The translations under genes and the position numbers were made by a program. A stretch of 64,000 nucleotides of DNA from an uncultured Pelagibacteraceae bacterium. GTDB lineage: Bacteria; Pseudomonadota; Alphaproteobacteria; Pelagibacterales; Pelagibacteraceae. The stretch lies in contig CACAZW010000001.1 in the NCBI GenBank assembly GCA_902537055.1, positions 124,001 to 188,000 on the forward strand, given 5' to 3'. The notes below the pieces were generated by a model, which saw only the letters and a program-made list of their open reading frames with translations, searched no databases and had not been told where the DNA came from. Shown here piece after piece: positions 7,839 to 16,472 of this stretch. Position 1 is the first letter of the stretch. Each line of letters opens with the position of its first letter.

Positions 7839-9310
7839 TGGATTTTTTGTCTAATATTTCACTAATTTTAAATTATACGACATTTGGTCTAATTTTAGGA
7901 TCTACAATAGTAGGAGTTTTGATAGGAGCGCTACCAGGACTTAGTTCGGGTATGGCAATTGCATTATTATTGCCTTTTACAATTTACTTAGAACCTAGCC
8001 AAGCAATTGCTGCAATGGCAGCTTTATATTGTGGAGGTACTTTTGGTGGTTCAATAACTGCAATATTGATCAATGCTCCAGGTGCACCACCAGCTGCTGC
8101 TACTGCATTTGATGGTTTTCCAATGGCACAAAAAGGTGAAGCTGGAAGAGCTTTAGGAATGGCAGCTGTATCGAGCGTGGTTGGAGGAATATTATCTCTT
8201 ATTGTCTTAATTATTTTCGCACCAACTTTGGCTAGAATTGCATATAAATTTGGTCCACCTGAGTATTTTGCACTAGCAATTTTTGGATTATCCATGCTTG
8301 CATCAATCAGTTCTAAATCTCCTGTTAAAAATTTAATTGGAGGTTTGATAGGCTTATTTGTTGCAACAATAGGAGTGCATTTAACAACTGGTGTATCAAG
8401 GTTTACATTTGGAGTAGCAGAATTATTTGAAGGAATAAGTTTTGTTCCAGTCTTAATAGGTTTATTTGCAATGTCTGAGATTTTGGTTCAAGCATCTAAA
8501 AGTGAATTATTATTAGAGAGAATAAAATTTTCAGCGATTAAGCTTCCCTCAATTTTAGAATTTAAAAACTGCGCAAAAACAATTCTAAGATCTTCAGGTA
8601 TTGGAACATTTATTGGTATTCTTCCTGCTGAGGGAGGAACGGTAAGTGCAATGATTGGATATAATGAAGCTAGAAGATGGTCTAAAAATAAAGATAATTT
8701 TGGTAAAGGTGAAATAGAAGGTGTTGCGGCACCTGAGTCTGCAAATAATGCCGCAACTGGTGGAGCTATGATACCAACTCTAGCTTTAGGTATTCCAGGC
8801 TCAGCAACAACTGCAGTGATTTTAGGTGGTTTTCAAATTCATGGTTTAAGAGCTGGCCCTTATCTTTTTGAACAGCAACCTGATCTTTTGTACACAATTT
8901 TTTATGGAATGTTATTGGCTAACTTTATATTTTTAATTTTTGGTCTACTTGGAGCAAAAATATTTTCTAGAATATCATTAATACCAAGAGGCTATTTATG
9001 GCCGTCAGTTTTTGTATTTTGCTTGGTTGGATCTTATGGTTTATCCCAATCGATGGTTGATGTTTATATTATGTTAATTTCAGGTGTAGCTGGCTTCTTT
9101 TTAAGAAGATATGGTTTTTCTCCTGCACCAATTATAATGGGAATTGTACTTGGAGAATTAGTTGAAAATTCACTAGCCCAGTCAATAATAATTTTTGATC
9201 AAAATATATTTATGTTTTTCACAAGACCAATAGTACTAGTATTTTTTGCATTAACTTTTTTAAGTTTATTTTACAGACCAATTAAAAATCTAATAATGAA
9301 AGGAAAATAA
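7838..9310 (+). CDS. tctA: TctA-family large membrane subunit of the tricarboxylate transporter
   Basis: A 490-aa permease with many membrane spans. It carries two characteristic glycine-rich segments: GALPGLSSGMAIALLLPFT near residues 30-48, and a GxxPAEGGT...GGAMIPTLALGIPGS stretch in the second half (about 260-325), as in the TctA family. The protein moves the solute delivered by TctC using an ion gradient. Start and stop both overlap neighbouring genes by one base. Confidence 0.92.
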   Translation: MDFLSNISLILNYTTFGLILGSTIVGVLIGALPGLSSGMAIALLLPFTIYLEPSQAIAAMAALYCGGTFGGSITAILINAPGAPPAAATAFDGFPMAQKGEAGRALGMAAVSSVVGGILSLIVLIIFAPTLARIAYKFGPPEYFALAIFGLSMLASISSKSPVKNLIGGLIGLFVATIGVHLTTGVSRFTFGVAELFEGISFVPVLIGLFAMSEILVQASKSELLLERIKFSAIKLPSILEFKNCAKTILRSSGIGTFIGILPAEGGTVSAMIGYNEARRWSKNKDNFGKGEIEGVAAPESANNAATGGAMIPTLALGIPGSATTAVILGGFQIHGLRAGPYLFEQQPDLLYTIFYGMLLANFIFLIFGLLGAKIFSRISLIPRGYLWPSVFVFCLVGSYGLSQSMVDVYIMLISGVAGFFLRRYGFSPAPIIMGIVLGELVENSLAQSIIIFDQNIFMFFTRPIVLVFFALTFLSLFYRPIKNLIMKGK

Positions 9311-10734
9311 TGACCAAAGCTTTTACACCAAATATTAAATCTAAGAGAGGAAAGGACTTAACAAAATATGTTGCAAACTTTGTATACAAAACAAAATTTA
9401 AAAGTATTCCAAAAGAGGTAGTTGAATTAGCAAAAAAACATATTTTAGATGGTTTCGGTCTAGCATTATCAGGTTCGGTTGCAAGAACAGGCAACTACTT
9501 ATTTGCACATATAAAAAAAAGTTCAGCTAAAGGAAAAGCAACTGTTATAGGATCTAAAATGAAAGTACCTACTAACTTTGCAGCATTAGCAAATGGTGTT
9601 GGAATACATTCTGATGATTATGATGATACACAATTAGCAGTAGCAAAAGATAGAGTTTATGGTCTTTTAACACATCCAACAGCTCCTTGTTTGCCTAGTG
9701 CTTTTGCTGAAGGAGAGGTTAATAAAATAAATGGAAAAGACTTTTTAAATTCATATTTGATAGGTGTTGATGTTGAATGCAAAATCTCAGAAGCCATGTC
9801 TCCACGTCATTATCAACATGGATTTCATTCAACAGCTACTTGTGGAACATTTGCGTCAGCTTCTGCAGCAGCTAAAATAAGAAAATATGATTTAAATAAA
9901 ATTGTAAAATCTTTAGGTATTGCTGCATCACTTAGTGCAGGTCTAAGAGAAAACTTTGGAACAATGACTAAACCTCTGCATGCAGGTAGAGCTGCAGAAA
10001 GTGGTGTTATAGCTTGCGATCTAGTAAGATATGGATGGTCATCTACTGATAAAATTTTAGAATCTCCAAGAGGTTTTTTTCAGGCACATGGAGGAGGGTA
10101 TAATATTAATTCTTTGAAAGGTAAGCTTGGAAGACCATGGACTTTTAAATCACCTGGAATTTCCATTAAACCACATCCTTGTGGATCTTTAACACATCCT
10201 GGGATGACTAAAATGCTAGAGTTAATAAAAAAATTCGATATTAAACCTGAGCAAGTTTTAAAGATTGATGTAGGCACAAATCATAATATGCAAAACGCTT
10301 TAATACATCATAGACCAAAAAATGAATTTCAAGCAAAGTTCAGCATGGAATATTCAATGGCAATATTGTTAATGGATAGAAGAGCTTACATACCAGAATA
10401 CCAAGATAAGAGAATTAACAAATCAGATGTACAACAGATGTTAAAAAAAGTTAATTTCTATAAAAATAAAATAGCTGAAGCTGCTGGTTACGATAAGATG
10501 ACAACTATTATAGATATCTATTTAAAAAATGGAAAAAGAATTTCTGGTAGAGGTGATTTTGGTAAAGGAAGTCCTGCAATTCCGATGACATATGATGAAG
10601 TAGCTGATAAATTTTTAGGATGTACAGAATTTGCTAAGTGGCCATCTATAAAGTCGAAAAAAATCATTGATACAGTCAGAAATTTGGAGAAGGTTAAAGA
10701 TATTAGAATTTTAGGAAAATTATTATCTAAGTAA
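9310..10734 (+). CDS. MmgE/PrpD family protein (dehydratase, decarboxylase or epimerase type)
   Basis: A 474-aa member of the MmgE/PrpD superfamily, which includes 2-methylcitrate dehydratase, cis-aconitate decarboxylase and iminodisuccinate epimerase. Family traits are HILDGFGLALSG near residue 43, the acidic HSDDYDDTQ segment near 98-106, the TCGTFASASAAAK helix, and KPLHAGRAAESG. It is translationally coupled to tctA, so it probably acts on the acid imported by TctABC or on its first product. A separate PrpD paralogue sits with prpBC about 3 kb away, which argues that this copy has a different substrate. Confidence 0.85.
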   Translation: MTKAFTPNIKSKRGKDLTKYVANFVYKTKFKSIPKEVVELAKKHILDGFGLALSGSVARTGNYLFAHIKKSSAKGKATVIGSKMKVPTNFAALANGVGIHSDDYDDTQLAVAKDRVYGLLTHPTAPCLPSAFAEGEVNKINGKDFLNSYLIGVDVECKISEAMSPRHYQHGFHSTATCGTFASASAAAKIRKYDLNKIVKSLGIAASLSAGLRENFGTMTKPLHAGRAAESGVIACDLVRYGWSSTDKILESPRGFFQAHGGGYNINSLKGKLGRPWTFKSPGISIKPHPCGSLTHPGMTKMLELIKKFDIKPEQVLKIDVGTNHNMQNALIHHRPKNEFQAKFSMEYSMAILLMDRRAYIPEYQDKRINKSDVQQMLKKVNFYKNKIAEAAGYDKMTTIIDIYLKNGKRISGRGDFGKGSPAIPMTYDEVADKFLGCTEFAKWPSIKSKKIIDTVRNLEKVKDIRILGKLLSK

Positions 10735-10738
10735 TTAT

Positions 10739-11515
10739 TTAAAATTGTAGTTTTTTCAATTTTATTGAAGTGCTTTTAAATATATCAATTAATAACTCGT
10801 TAATTGTTAAGGATATAAAATAGAAATTTGACATGACCCAAATAGTTATGACTAAATAATCATAAAAGTTATCTAATTTATAAAAGGAAGTTATAAGTAA
10901 TTTAAGAGTTGAAATAAACCATAAAGCCATAAAAATTATAGATTGAATTTTATATTTTTTAACACGAAGAGGGTGAACATATTTTAAAGGTATAAATTTA
11001 AGTATTATACAAAATGAAATCAAAAATAAATTTGTTATAGAGTTAAAATCAAAAAAATAAATATAAAGTAAGAGAATATTCCAAATGCAAGGAAAACCTT
11101 TGTAAAAATTATCTGAACTCATTAAATTCTTATTAGAATAAGAAATTGAAGATATAACAAGAATGATTAGAGGTATAACTATTTCAAAATACATTGGAAT
11201 AACATCAAACCAATATATCATTATTGATGGGATTATTATGTAATTGAAAAAATCAATAACACTATCAAGCATTTTACCATCAATATTTTTAACATTGTTT
11301 GCAACTTCAAATTTCCTTGCAAGTGATCCATCAATTGCATCAATAATTAATGCCACTCCCAACCAAAGAAATGCACCTGCTTGATTATTTTCAAAAACAT
11401 TTATTAATGATAAAAAACCAGCTACTAAACCTGAACACGTCAATAAATGAATACACCATGAGGTATATACTTTTAAGTTAAGTTTCTTAATTCCATTAAA
11501 ACTAAATATTATCAT
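10739..11515 (-). CDS. pcs: Phosphatidylcholine synthase (CDP-alcohol phosphatidyltransferase)
   Basis: A 258-aa polytopic membrane enzyme that would condense choline with CDP-diacylglycerol. The CDP-alcohol motif is visible as D62-G63-x2-A66-R67-x12-G80-x3-D84-x3-D88. The extended x12 spacing, as I recall from rhizobial Pcs, separates Pcs from the shorter spacing of phosphatidylglycerol or phosphatidylserine synthases. FYKGFPCIWN and YVHPLRVKK also fit Pcs. About seven hydrophobic spans are present. It starts 16 nt after prpC on the same strand, so it may be transcribed with the prp genes, although no pathway link is obvious. Confidence 0.82.
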   Translation of the reverse strand: MIIFSFNGIKKLNLKVYTSWCIHLLTCSGLVAGFLSLINVFENNQAGAFLWLGVALIIDAIDGSLARKFEVANNVKNIDGKMLDSVIDFFNYIIIPSIMIYWFDVIPMYFEIVIPLIILVISSISYSNKNLMSSDNFYKGFPCIWNILLLYIYFFDFNSITNLFLISFCIILKFIPLKYVHPLRVKKYKIQSIIFMALWFISTLKLLITSFYKLDNFYDYLVITIWVMSNFYFISLTINELLIDIFKSTSIKLKKLQF

Positions 11516-11531
11516 TAAAACTAAAATAGAC

Positions 11532-12656
11532 TTATCTTTGATTTAAAAGCATAACTTGTCTATGCTTATTACCTTTGTATTTAGCCAATGGTCTTATCAG
11601 CTTATTTGATGCATGTTGCTCCATTATGTGAGCTGACCAACCTGTAATTCTTGAAATAACAAATATCGGAGTAAAGAAGTCAGTATCAAAACCCATTAAG
11701 TGGTAGGTTGGACCAGTAGGATAGTCAACATTTGGGTGTATATTTTTTTTGTCTATCATCTCTTTTTCAACAATTTCATAAATTTTCAGAAATTTTTTGT
11801 CTTTTTTAATCTTACACACTTTTTCAAAATAACTTTTCATTGTCGGTACTCGAGAATCCCCACTTTTATAAACTCTATGTCCAAATCCCATAACTACTTC
11901 TTTATTCTTAAGTGCGTTTTTAATCCATTTGAGAGCCTTTTCGGGTTTTTTTATTTTATTCATCATATGCATAACCTCTTCATTTGCTCCACCATGTAGC
12001 GGTCCTTTTAAACTTGCTATAGCTCCTGTTATCGCACCATGAATATCAGATAAACTACTTGTTATTGTTCTGGCAGTGAAAGTTGAAACATTAAAACTAT
12101 GTTCTGCGTATAAAATTAAAGATACATCGAAGGCTTTTACAATTTCTTTTTGTGGGACTTTTCCAAAACACATATAGAAAAAGTTTTCTGCAAAGGTTAA
12201 TTCTTTTTTTGGCTTTAGAATTTTTTTACCTTTTCTAATTCTATAAAAGGCCGCTAAAGCAGTTGGTGTTTTAGCTAATATTCTTAAAGCTTTTCTTGTG
12301 TTTGCCTCTTGTGAATTATCTGTTGTCTCTTTATCTTCTAATCCCATAACACTAACAGCTGTTCTAGCCACATCCATTGGATGAGACTTTTTTGGCATAT
12401 GTTTGATTATTTCATAAAGATTTTTTGATAAATCTCTTTGTCCTTTTTCAATTTTCTCAAATTGTCTAAGTTCAATTGTATTAGGCAAATCTCCTTTTAA
12501 GATTAAATATGCGGCTTCTTCAAATCTACAAAATTCACAAAGATCTTGGACTGCATAACCTCTATATGTTAATGAATTAATTTCAGGCATAACTTTGGAA
12601 ACTTCTGTTTCATCAACGACTATCCCTAGTAGACCTTTTTTTACTTCATCACTCAT
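11532..12656 (-). CDS. prpC: 2-methylcitrate synthase (citrate synthase family)
   Basis: A 374-aa citrate-synthase-fold enzyme joining propionyl-CoA and oxaloacetate. Catalytic regions are visible as LYAEHSFNVSTFTAR, GPLHGGANEEV with the first catalytic His, FGHRVYKSGDSR with the second His, and an Asp in NVDYPTG. The sequence alone does not exclude citrate synthase. The assignment to methylcitrate synthase rests on its coupling to prpB (TAATG overlap) and on prpD upstream. Confidence 0.88.
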   Translation of the reverse strand: MSDEVKKGLLGIVVDETEVSKVMPEINSLTYRGYAVQDLCEFCRFEEAAYLILKGDLPNTIELRQFEKIEKGQRDLSKNLYEIIKHMPKKSHPMDVARTAVSVMGLEDKETTDNSQEANTRKALRILAKTPTALAAFYRIRKGKKILKPKKELTFAENFFYMCFGKVPQKEIVKAFDVSLILYAEHSFNVSTFTARTITSSLSDIHGAITGAIASLKGPLHGGANEEVMHMMNKIKKPEKALKWIKNALKNKEVVMGFGHRVYKSGDSRVPTMKSYFEKVCKIKKDKKFLKIYEIVEKEMIDKKNIHPNVDYPTGPTYHLMGFDTDFFTPIFVISRITGWSAHIMEQHASNKLIRPLAKYKGNKHRQVMLLNQR

Positions 12657-13552
12657 TATTCATGTCCCTCTGTACTAAAATTATATATCTTTTCATCTAA
12701 AGAGTTGTATTTTTCATACTCAACTAGATCATATAATCTTTTTCTTGTTTGCATCTTATCTATAATATTATTTTGATGTCCATCCGCAAAAATAGCACGT
12801 AGACCATCCTCAACACTTTTCATCGCTAATCTCTGTGTAGTAACTGGATAAATTACGATATTATATCCAAGCTCCTCTAATTGTTTAAAACTAAGTAATT
12901 TTGATTTTCCAAACTCAGTCATATTAGCTAAAAGATAACAATTTAACGATTTTCTAACTTTTTCAAACTCAGCTTCATCTTTTAATGCTTCTGGAAAAAT
13001 AATTTCTGCACCAGCATCAATATAAGATTTACAACGGTCAATCATTTTATCAATACCCTCTACGCCTTTAGCATCAGAGCGTGCAATGATTTTAAAATTT
13101 TTATCTGATCTTGATTCTACACATTCTTTAATTTTTTTTGTCATATCCTCTTTTGATATCAATTCTTTATTATCTAGATGGCCACATCTTTTCTGTTCAA
13201 TCTGATCTTCTAAATGAATTGCTGAAATACCAAAATTTTCAAATGTGCTTACTGTGTTTTTACACGACCTAAAACCGGTATCAACATCTACAATGGTTGG
13301 AAGATTAGTTACACGTGCAATTTGTTTTGATCTGTTACTGACATCATTAAGAGTAGTTAATCCTATATCTGGATAACCCAAATCATTAGACATAACACCT
13401 CCAGATACATAAACTCCATCATATCCAATCTCTTCAATAACTTTTGCTGTTAATGGATTATATGCACCAGGTATTCTTAAAATTTTATTAGATTTAAGTT
13501 TATTATCTAAATCAATTCTTTTCTCTTCAGGTTTTTTTTCAACAAAGTGCAC
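12656..13552 (-). CDS. prpB: 2-methylisocitrate lyase
   Basis: A 298-aa member of the isocitrate lyase/PEP mutase superfamily that splits 2-methylisocitrate into pyruvate and succinate. The catalytic loop KRCGH is at residues 121-125 and the metal aspartates are in VDVDTGF (D89 and D91). It starts with GTG, overlapping the prpD stop (TAGTG), and its own stop overlaps the prpC start. It is the middle gene of prpD-prpB-prpC. Confidence 0.92.
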   Translation of the reverse strand: MHFVEKKPEEKRIDLDNKLKSNKILRIPGAYNPLTAKVIEEIGYDGVYVSGGVMSNDLGYPDIGLTTLNDVSNRSKQIARVTNLPTIVDVDTGFRSCKNTVSTFENFGISAIHLEDQIEQKRCGHLDNKELISKEDMTKKIKECVESRSDKNFKIIARSDAKGVEGIDKMIDRCKSYIDAGAEIIFPEALKDEAEFEKVRKSLNCYLLANMTEFGKSKLLSFKQLEELGYNIVIYPVTTQRLAMKSVEDGLRAIFADGHQNNIIDKMQTRKRLYDLVEYEKYNSLDEKIYNFSTEGHE

Positions 13553-15054
13553 TAGAATATTCCTTTTTTATTATTCGATTTTAAGTATCTTCTACTTACT
13601 TCAATATTTAGTTTTGTAAGCTGATTATTTTTTAATTTCTTTAAATTTTGAACATCTTTTAAAAATCTTTCACTTTCTTTTTTAGAAATAATATTTTCTG
13701 TTAAAATTTTAAATTTATTTATATAATCTTTTCTTTCAAAAGGTCTTTTACCGTAAGGATGAGCATCTGCTCTTTCTAATTCTTCAATTACTTTTTTACC
13801 ATTATTTAATGTCACTACAACCCTTGCTCCAAAAGATTTCTTTTTTGGATCAGGATCATGATATTTTTTCGTCCATTTTTTATCCTCATGAGTTTTAATG
13901 GATCTCCATACTTTAATTGTACTTTTTTTGTTAGCTCTCTTTTTAGTATAAGACTTTACATGATGCCAGTCTGCATCTTCTAAAGCTACTGCAAAAATAT
14001 ACATTATTGAGTGATCTAAAGTTTCTCTACTTGCATTCGGATCCATTTTTTGTGGATCATTAGCTCCAGTTCCTATTACATAATGAGTATGATGGCTTGT
14101 ATGTATATCTATTTTTTTAATTGTATTTAAATTATCAATTTTTTTATTAAGAGCTTTTGCAATATCAATTAATGCTTGAGCTTGATATTCTGCAGAATAT
14201 TCTTTTGTATATGTTTCGAGAATAGCTTTTTTTTCTTCGTTTTTTTTGGGCAAAGGAACAAAATATTTAGCATTTTTTCCATCTAATATTCTTGCTATTA
14301 CACTATCTTCACCTTCGTAAATAGGACTTGGAGCTCCTTCACCTCGCATTGTTCTATCAATAGCTTCAATTGCTAATTTTCCTGCATGAGCTGGAGCATA
14401 CGCCTTCCAACTTGAAATCTCACCTTTTCTTGATTGTCTTGTTGAAACACTCACATGTAATGCTTGTTGAACAGCTTGATAAATAGTTTCTGTATTTAAT
14501 TTTAACATTGATCCAATACCAGCGGCAACACTAGGTCCTAAGTGAGCGATATGATCGACTTTATGTTTATGAAGACAAATTGCTTTTACAAGATTAACTT
14601 GAACCTCATAAGCAGTTATAATTCCTCTTAATAAATCATTACCATTTTTTTTTAATTGCTGTGCCACTGCTAAAAGAGCAGGAATATTATCACCAGGATG
14701 GCTGTAATCAGCCGCTAGAAATGTATCATGAAAATCTAATTCTCTAACAGCAGTTCCATTTGCCCACGCAGCCCATTCACAATCAAATTTAAGTTTTGAA
14801 TTTATGCCAAAAAGATTTGCTCCATTTTTTCTAACATGCTTTTTTGCCATTTCTCTTGCAGATATTACAGGTCTTCTATTTAAGGAAGCTATAGCAACAG
14901 AAGCGTTATCAATAATTCTATTAATAACCATTTCTACTGAATTTTTATTTAATTTAGCATTATCACTTGCTATCTCTGCTATTTTCCAAGCAAGCTGTTT
15001 CTTCTTTGGAAGATTTATTTTTGATGGATATACTTTAATTGTATGCAATAACAA
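13552..15054 (-). CDS. prpD: 2-methylcitrate dehydratase
   Basis: A 500-aa MmgE/PrpD protein that dehydrates 2-methylcitrate. Visible features are [19 protein letters not shown] near residues 102-120, the [16 protein letters not shown] helix, [12 protein letters not shown], and a basic Lys-rich C-terminus. Length fits the PrpD group. It is the first gene of the propionyl-CoA detoxification operon prpDBC, which turns propionyl-CoA from odd-chain or branched substrates into pyruvate and succinate. The gap of 53 nt to gph upstream leaves cotranscription with gph open. Confidence 0.92.
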   Translation of the reverse strand: MLLHTIKVYPSKINLPKKKQLAWKIAEIASDNAKLNKNSVEMVINRIIDNASVAIASLNRRPVISAREMAKKHVRKNGANLFGINSKLKFDCEWAAWANGTAVRELDFHDTFLAADYSHPGDNIPALLAVAQQLKKNGNDLLRGIITAYEVQVNLVKAICLHKHKVDHIAHLGPSVAAGIGSMLKLNTETIYQAVQQALHVSVSTRQSRKGEISSWKAYAPAHAGKLAIEAIDRTMRGEGAPSPIYEGEDSVIARILDGKNAKYFVPLPKKNEEKKAILETYTKEYSAEYQAQALIDIAKALNKKIDNLNTIKKIDIHTSHHTHYVIGTGANDPQKMDPNASRETLDHSIMYIFAVALEDADWHHVKSYTKKRANKKSTIKVWRSIKTHEDKKWTKKYHDPDPKKKSFGARVVVTLNNGKKVIEELERADAHPYGKRPFERKDYINKFKILTENIISKKESERFLKDVQNLKKLKNNQLTKLNIEVSRRYLKSNNKKGIF

Positions 15055-15107
15055 AATAACTCCTAATTTGTGATTTTGTTTTAATAGTTAAAATAAATTA
15101 ATCAATA

Positions 15108-15788
15108 TTAAAGATATTGAGATACAATTTTTTCAATACCTACAAAGTCTTTTATTAAGTGATTATGATAAATTTCATCAATTTTTTTTTCAGTATATCC
15201 ATCCTCTAATAAAATCATTGGAATTTCTGCCGCTTTAGCGGCATTTGCATCCGACTCACTATCACCAATCATAATTGATTTATTTTTGATACCATCTAAA
15301 ATTTCTATGATTGTTGTTATATGTCTAGGATCAGGTTTACAATAATCAAAAGTATTATAACCAGCAACATACTCGAAGTAATCAAATATCCCAATTTTTT
15401 TTAGAAGATCTACTGCAAGATGTTCTGTTTTATTTGTGCATACAGCCATTGATATGTTTCCTTTTTTACACCAATTTAAAAAATCTTCTACACCAGGCAT
15501 CAGAGTACTTTCATTTAAAATATTTTTTCCATAATAAGAAATAAATTCATCTGTCATTTCATTTTTAATTTTCTCATTAATCGAAGTTAATTCTTTTTTG
15601 GCCTGGCTCCATATAGATCTACCAATCATTGCTCCAGCTCCTTGGCCAACAGTATTTTTAAGTTCATCAAGCGATTTTGTGGGGTACCCAAATTTCTTCA
15701 TAACATGGTTATGAGCAAGCATTAGATCAGGCGCTGTGTCTACTAACGTACCATCTAAATCAAAAAGAACTGTGAATTTTTGTGTCAT
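15108..15788 (-). CDS. gph: Phosphoglycolate phosphatase-like HAD hydrolase
   Basis: A 226-aa HAD-superfamily phosphatase. The nucleophile motif FDLDGTLVDT places D10 and D12, motif II is AVCTNKT, and motif III/IV appears as KPDPRH...MIGDSESDANAAKAA. The cap domain type and length fit Gph. It would recycle 2-phosphoglycolate from DNA repair or metabolism. HAD specificity is hard to prove from sequence, so a sugar-phosphate phosphatase is possible. It is divergent from glmU with about 70 bp between. Confidence 0.8.
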   Translation of the reverse strand: MTQKFTVLFDLDGTLVDTAPDLMLAHNHVMKKFGYPTKSLDELKNTVGQGAGAMIGRSIWSQAKKELTSINEKIKNEMTDEFISYYGKNILNESTLMPGVEDFLNWCKKGNISMAVCTNKTEHLAVDLLKKIGIFDYFEYVAGYNTFDYCKPDPRHITTIIEILDGIKNKSIMIGDSESDANAAKAAEIPMILLEDGYTEKKIDEIYHNHLIKDFVGIEKIVSQYL

Positions 15789-15857
15789 TTAAAAAGTATT
15801 AATAAGAAATAAATTGTGAATTAAATAAATCAATACCCAGTTATATACAACTATCTA

Positions 15858-16466
15858 ATGAATAGTCAAAATTTACAAAATAAACTTAGAGATAAATTTT
15901 TAAAAAAAGGTGTCAAAATGAAGGGACCTGAGACAGTTTTTTTTTCTAAAGATACTAAAATTGGAAAAAATGTAGAGATAGAACCTTATGTTGTTTTTGC
16001 CGATAAAGTACAAATAGGAAATAACGTTAAAATTTTGTCTTTCTCTCATCTTGAAGGTGTTAAAATTGATAATAACGTTAGTGTTGGTCCGTACGCTCGT
16101 TTGAGACCTGGAACAAAAATAAAATCTGGATCGAAAATTGGAAATTTTGTCGAGGTAAAAAAAACTACAATAAATAAAAATTCTAAAGTTAATCATTTAT
16201 CATATATTGGTGATGCTCAAGTGGGAAAAAATGTTAATATTGGAGCTGGAACAATAACTTGTAATTATGATGGAAGAAAAAAAAGTAAAACAAATATTAA
16301 GGATAAAGTATTTGTAGGCTCAAATACATCCTTAGTAGCACCAGTTACTTTAAATGAAAAAAGTGTCATAGGTGCAGGTTCAGTAATTACTAAAAATGTA
16401 AGCAAAGGGTCGTTGGCATTAACCAGATCAAACCAAAAAGAAAAGAAAAATTACAAAAGGAAATAA
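15858..16466 (+). CDS. glmU: Stand-alone GlmU acetyltransferase-like (left-handed beta-helix) domain
   Basis: A 202-aa hexapeptide-repeat protein equivalent to the C-terminal half of bifunctional GlmU. It opens with [14 protein letters not shown], which corresponds to the linker after the uridyltransferase domain in full GlmU. It then has the catalytic-domain signatures [33 protein letters not shown] and [13 protein letters not shown], followed by [10 protein letters not shown]. The N-terminal uridyltransferase half (about 230 aa) is absent, and no remnant fits in the 69-bp gap upstream. It lies directly before glmS, so it is presumably the acetyltransferase step of UDP-GlcNAc synthesis. Confidence 0.85.
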   Translation: MNSQNLQNKLRDKFLKKGVKMKGPETVFFSKDTKIGKNVEIEPYVVFADKVQIGNNVKILSFSHLEGVKIDNNVSVGPYARLRPGTKIKSGSKIGNFVEVKKTTINKNSKVNHLSYIGDAQVGKNVNIGAGTITCNYDGRKKSKTNIKDKVFVGSNTSLVAPVTLNEKSVIGAGSVITKNVSKGSLALTRSNQKEKKNYKRK

Positions 16467-16472
16467 AAATTA

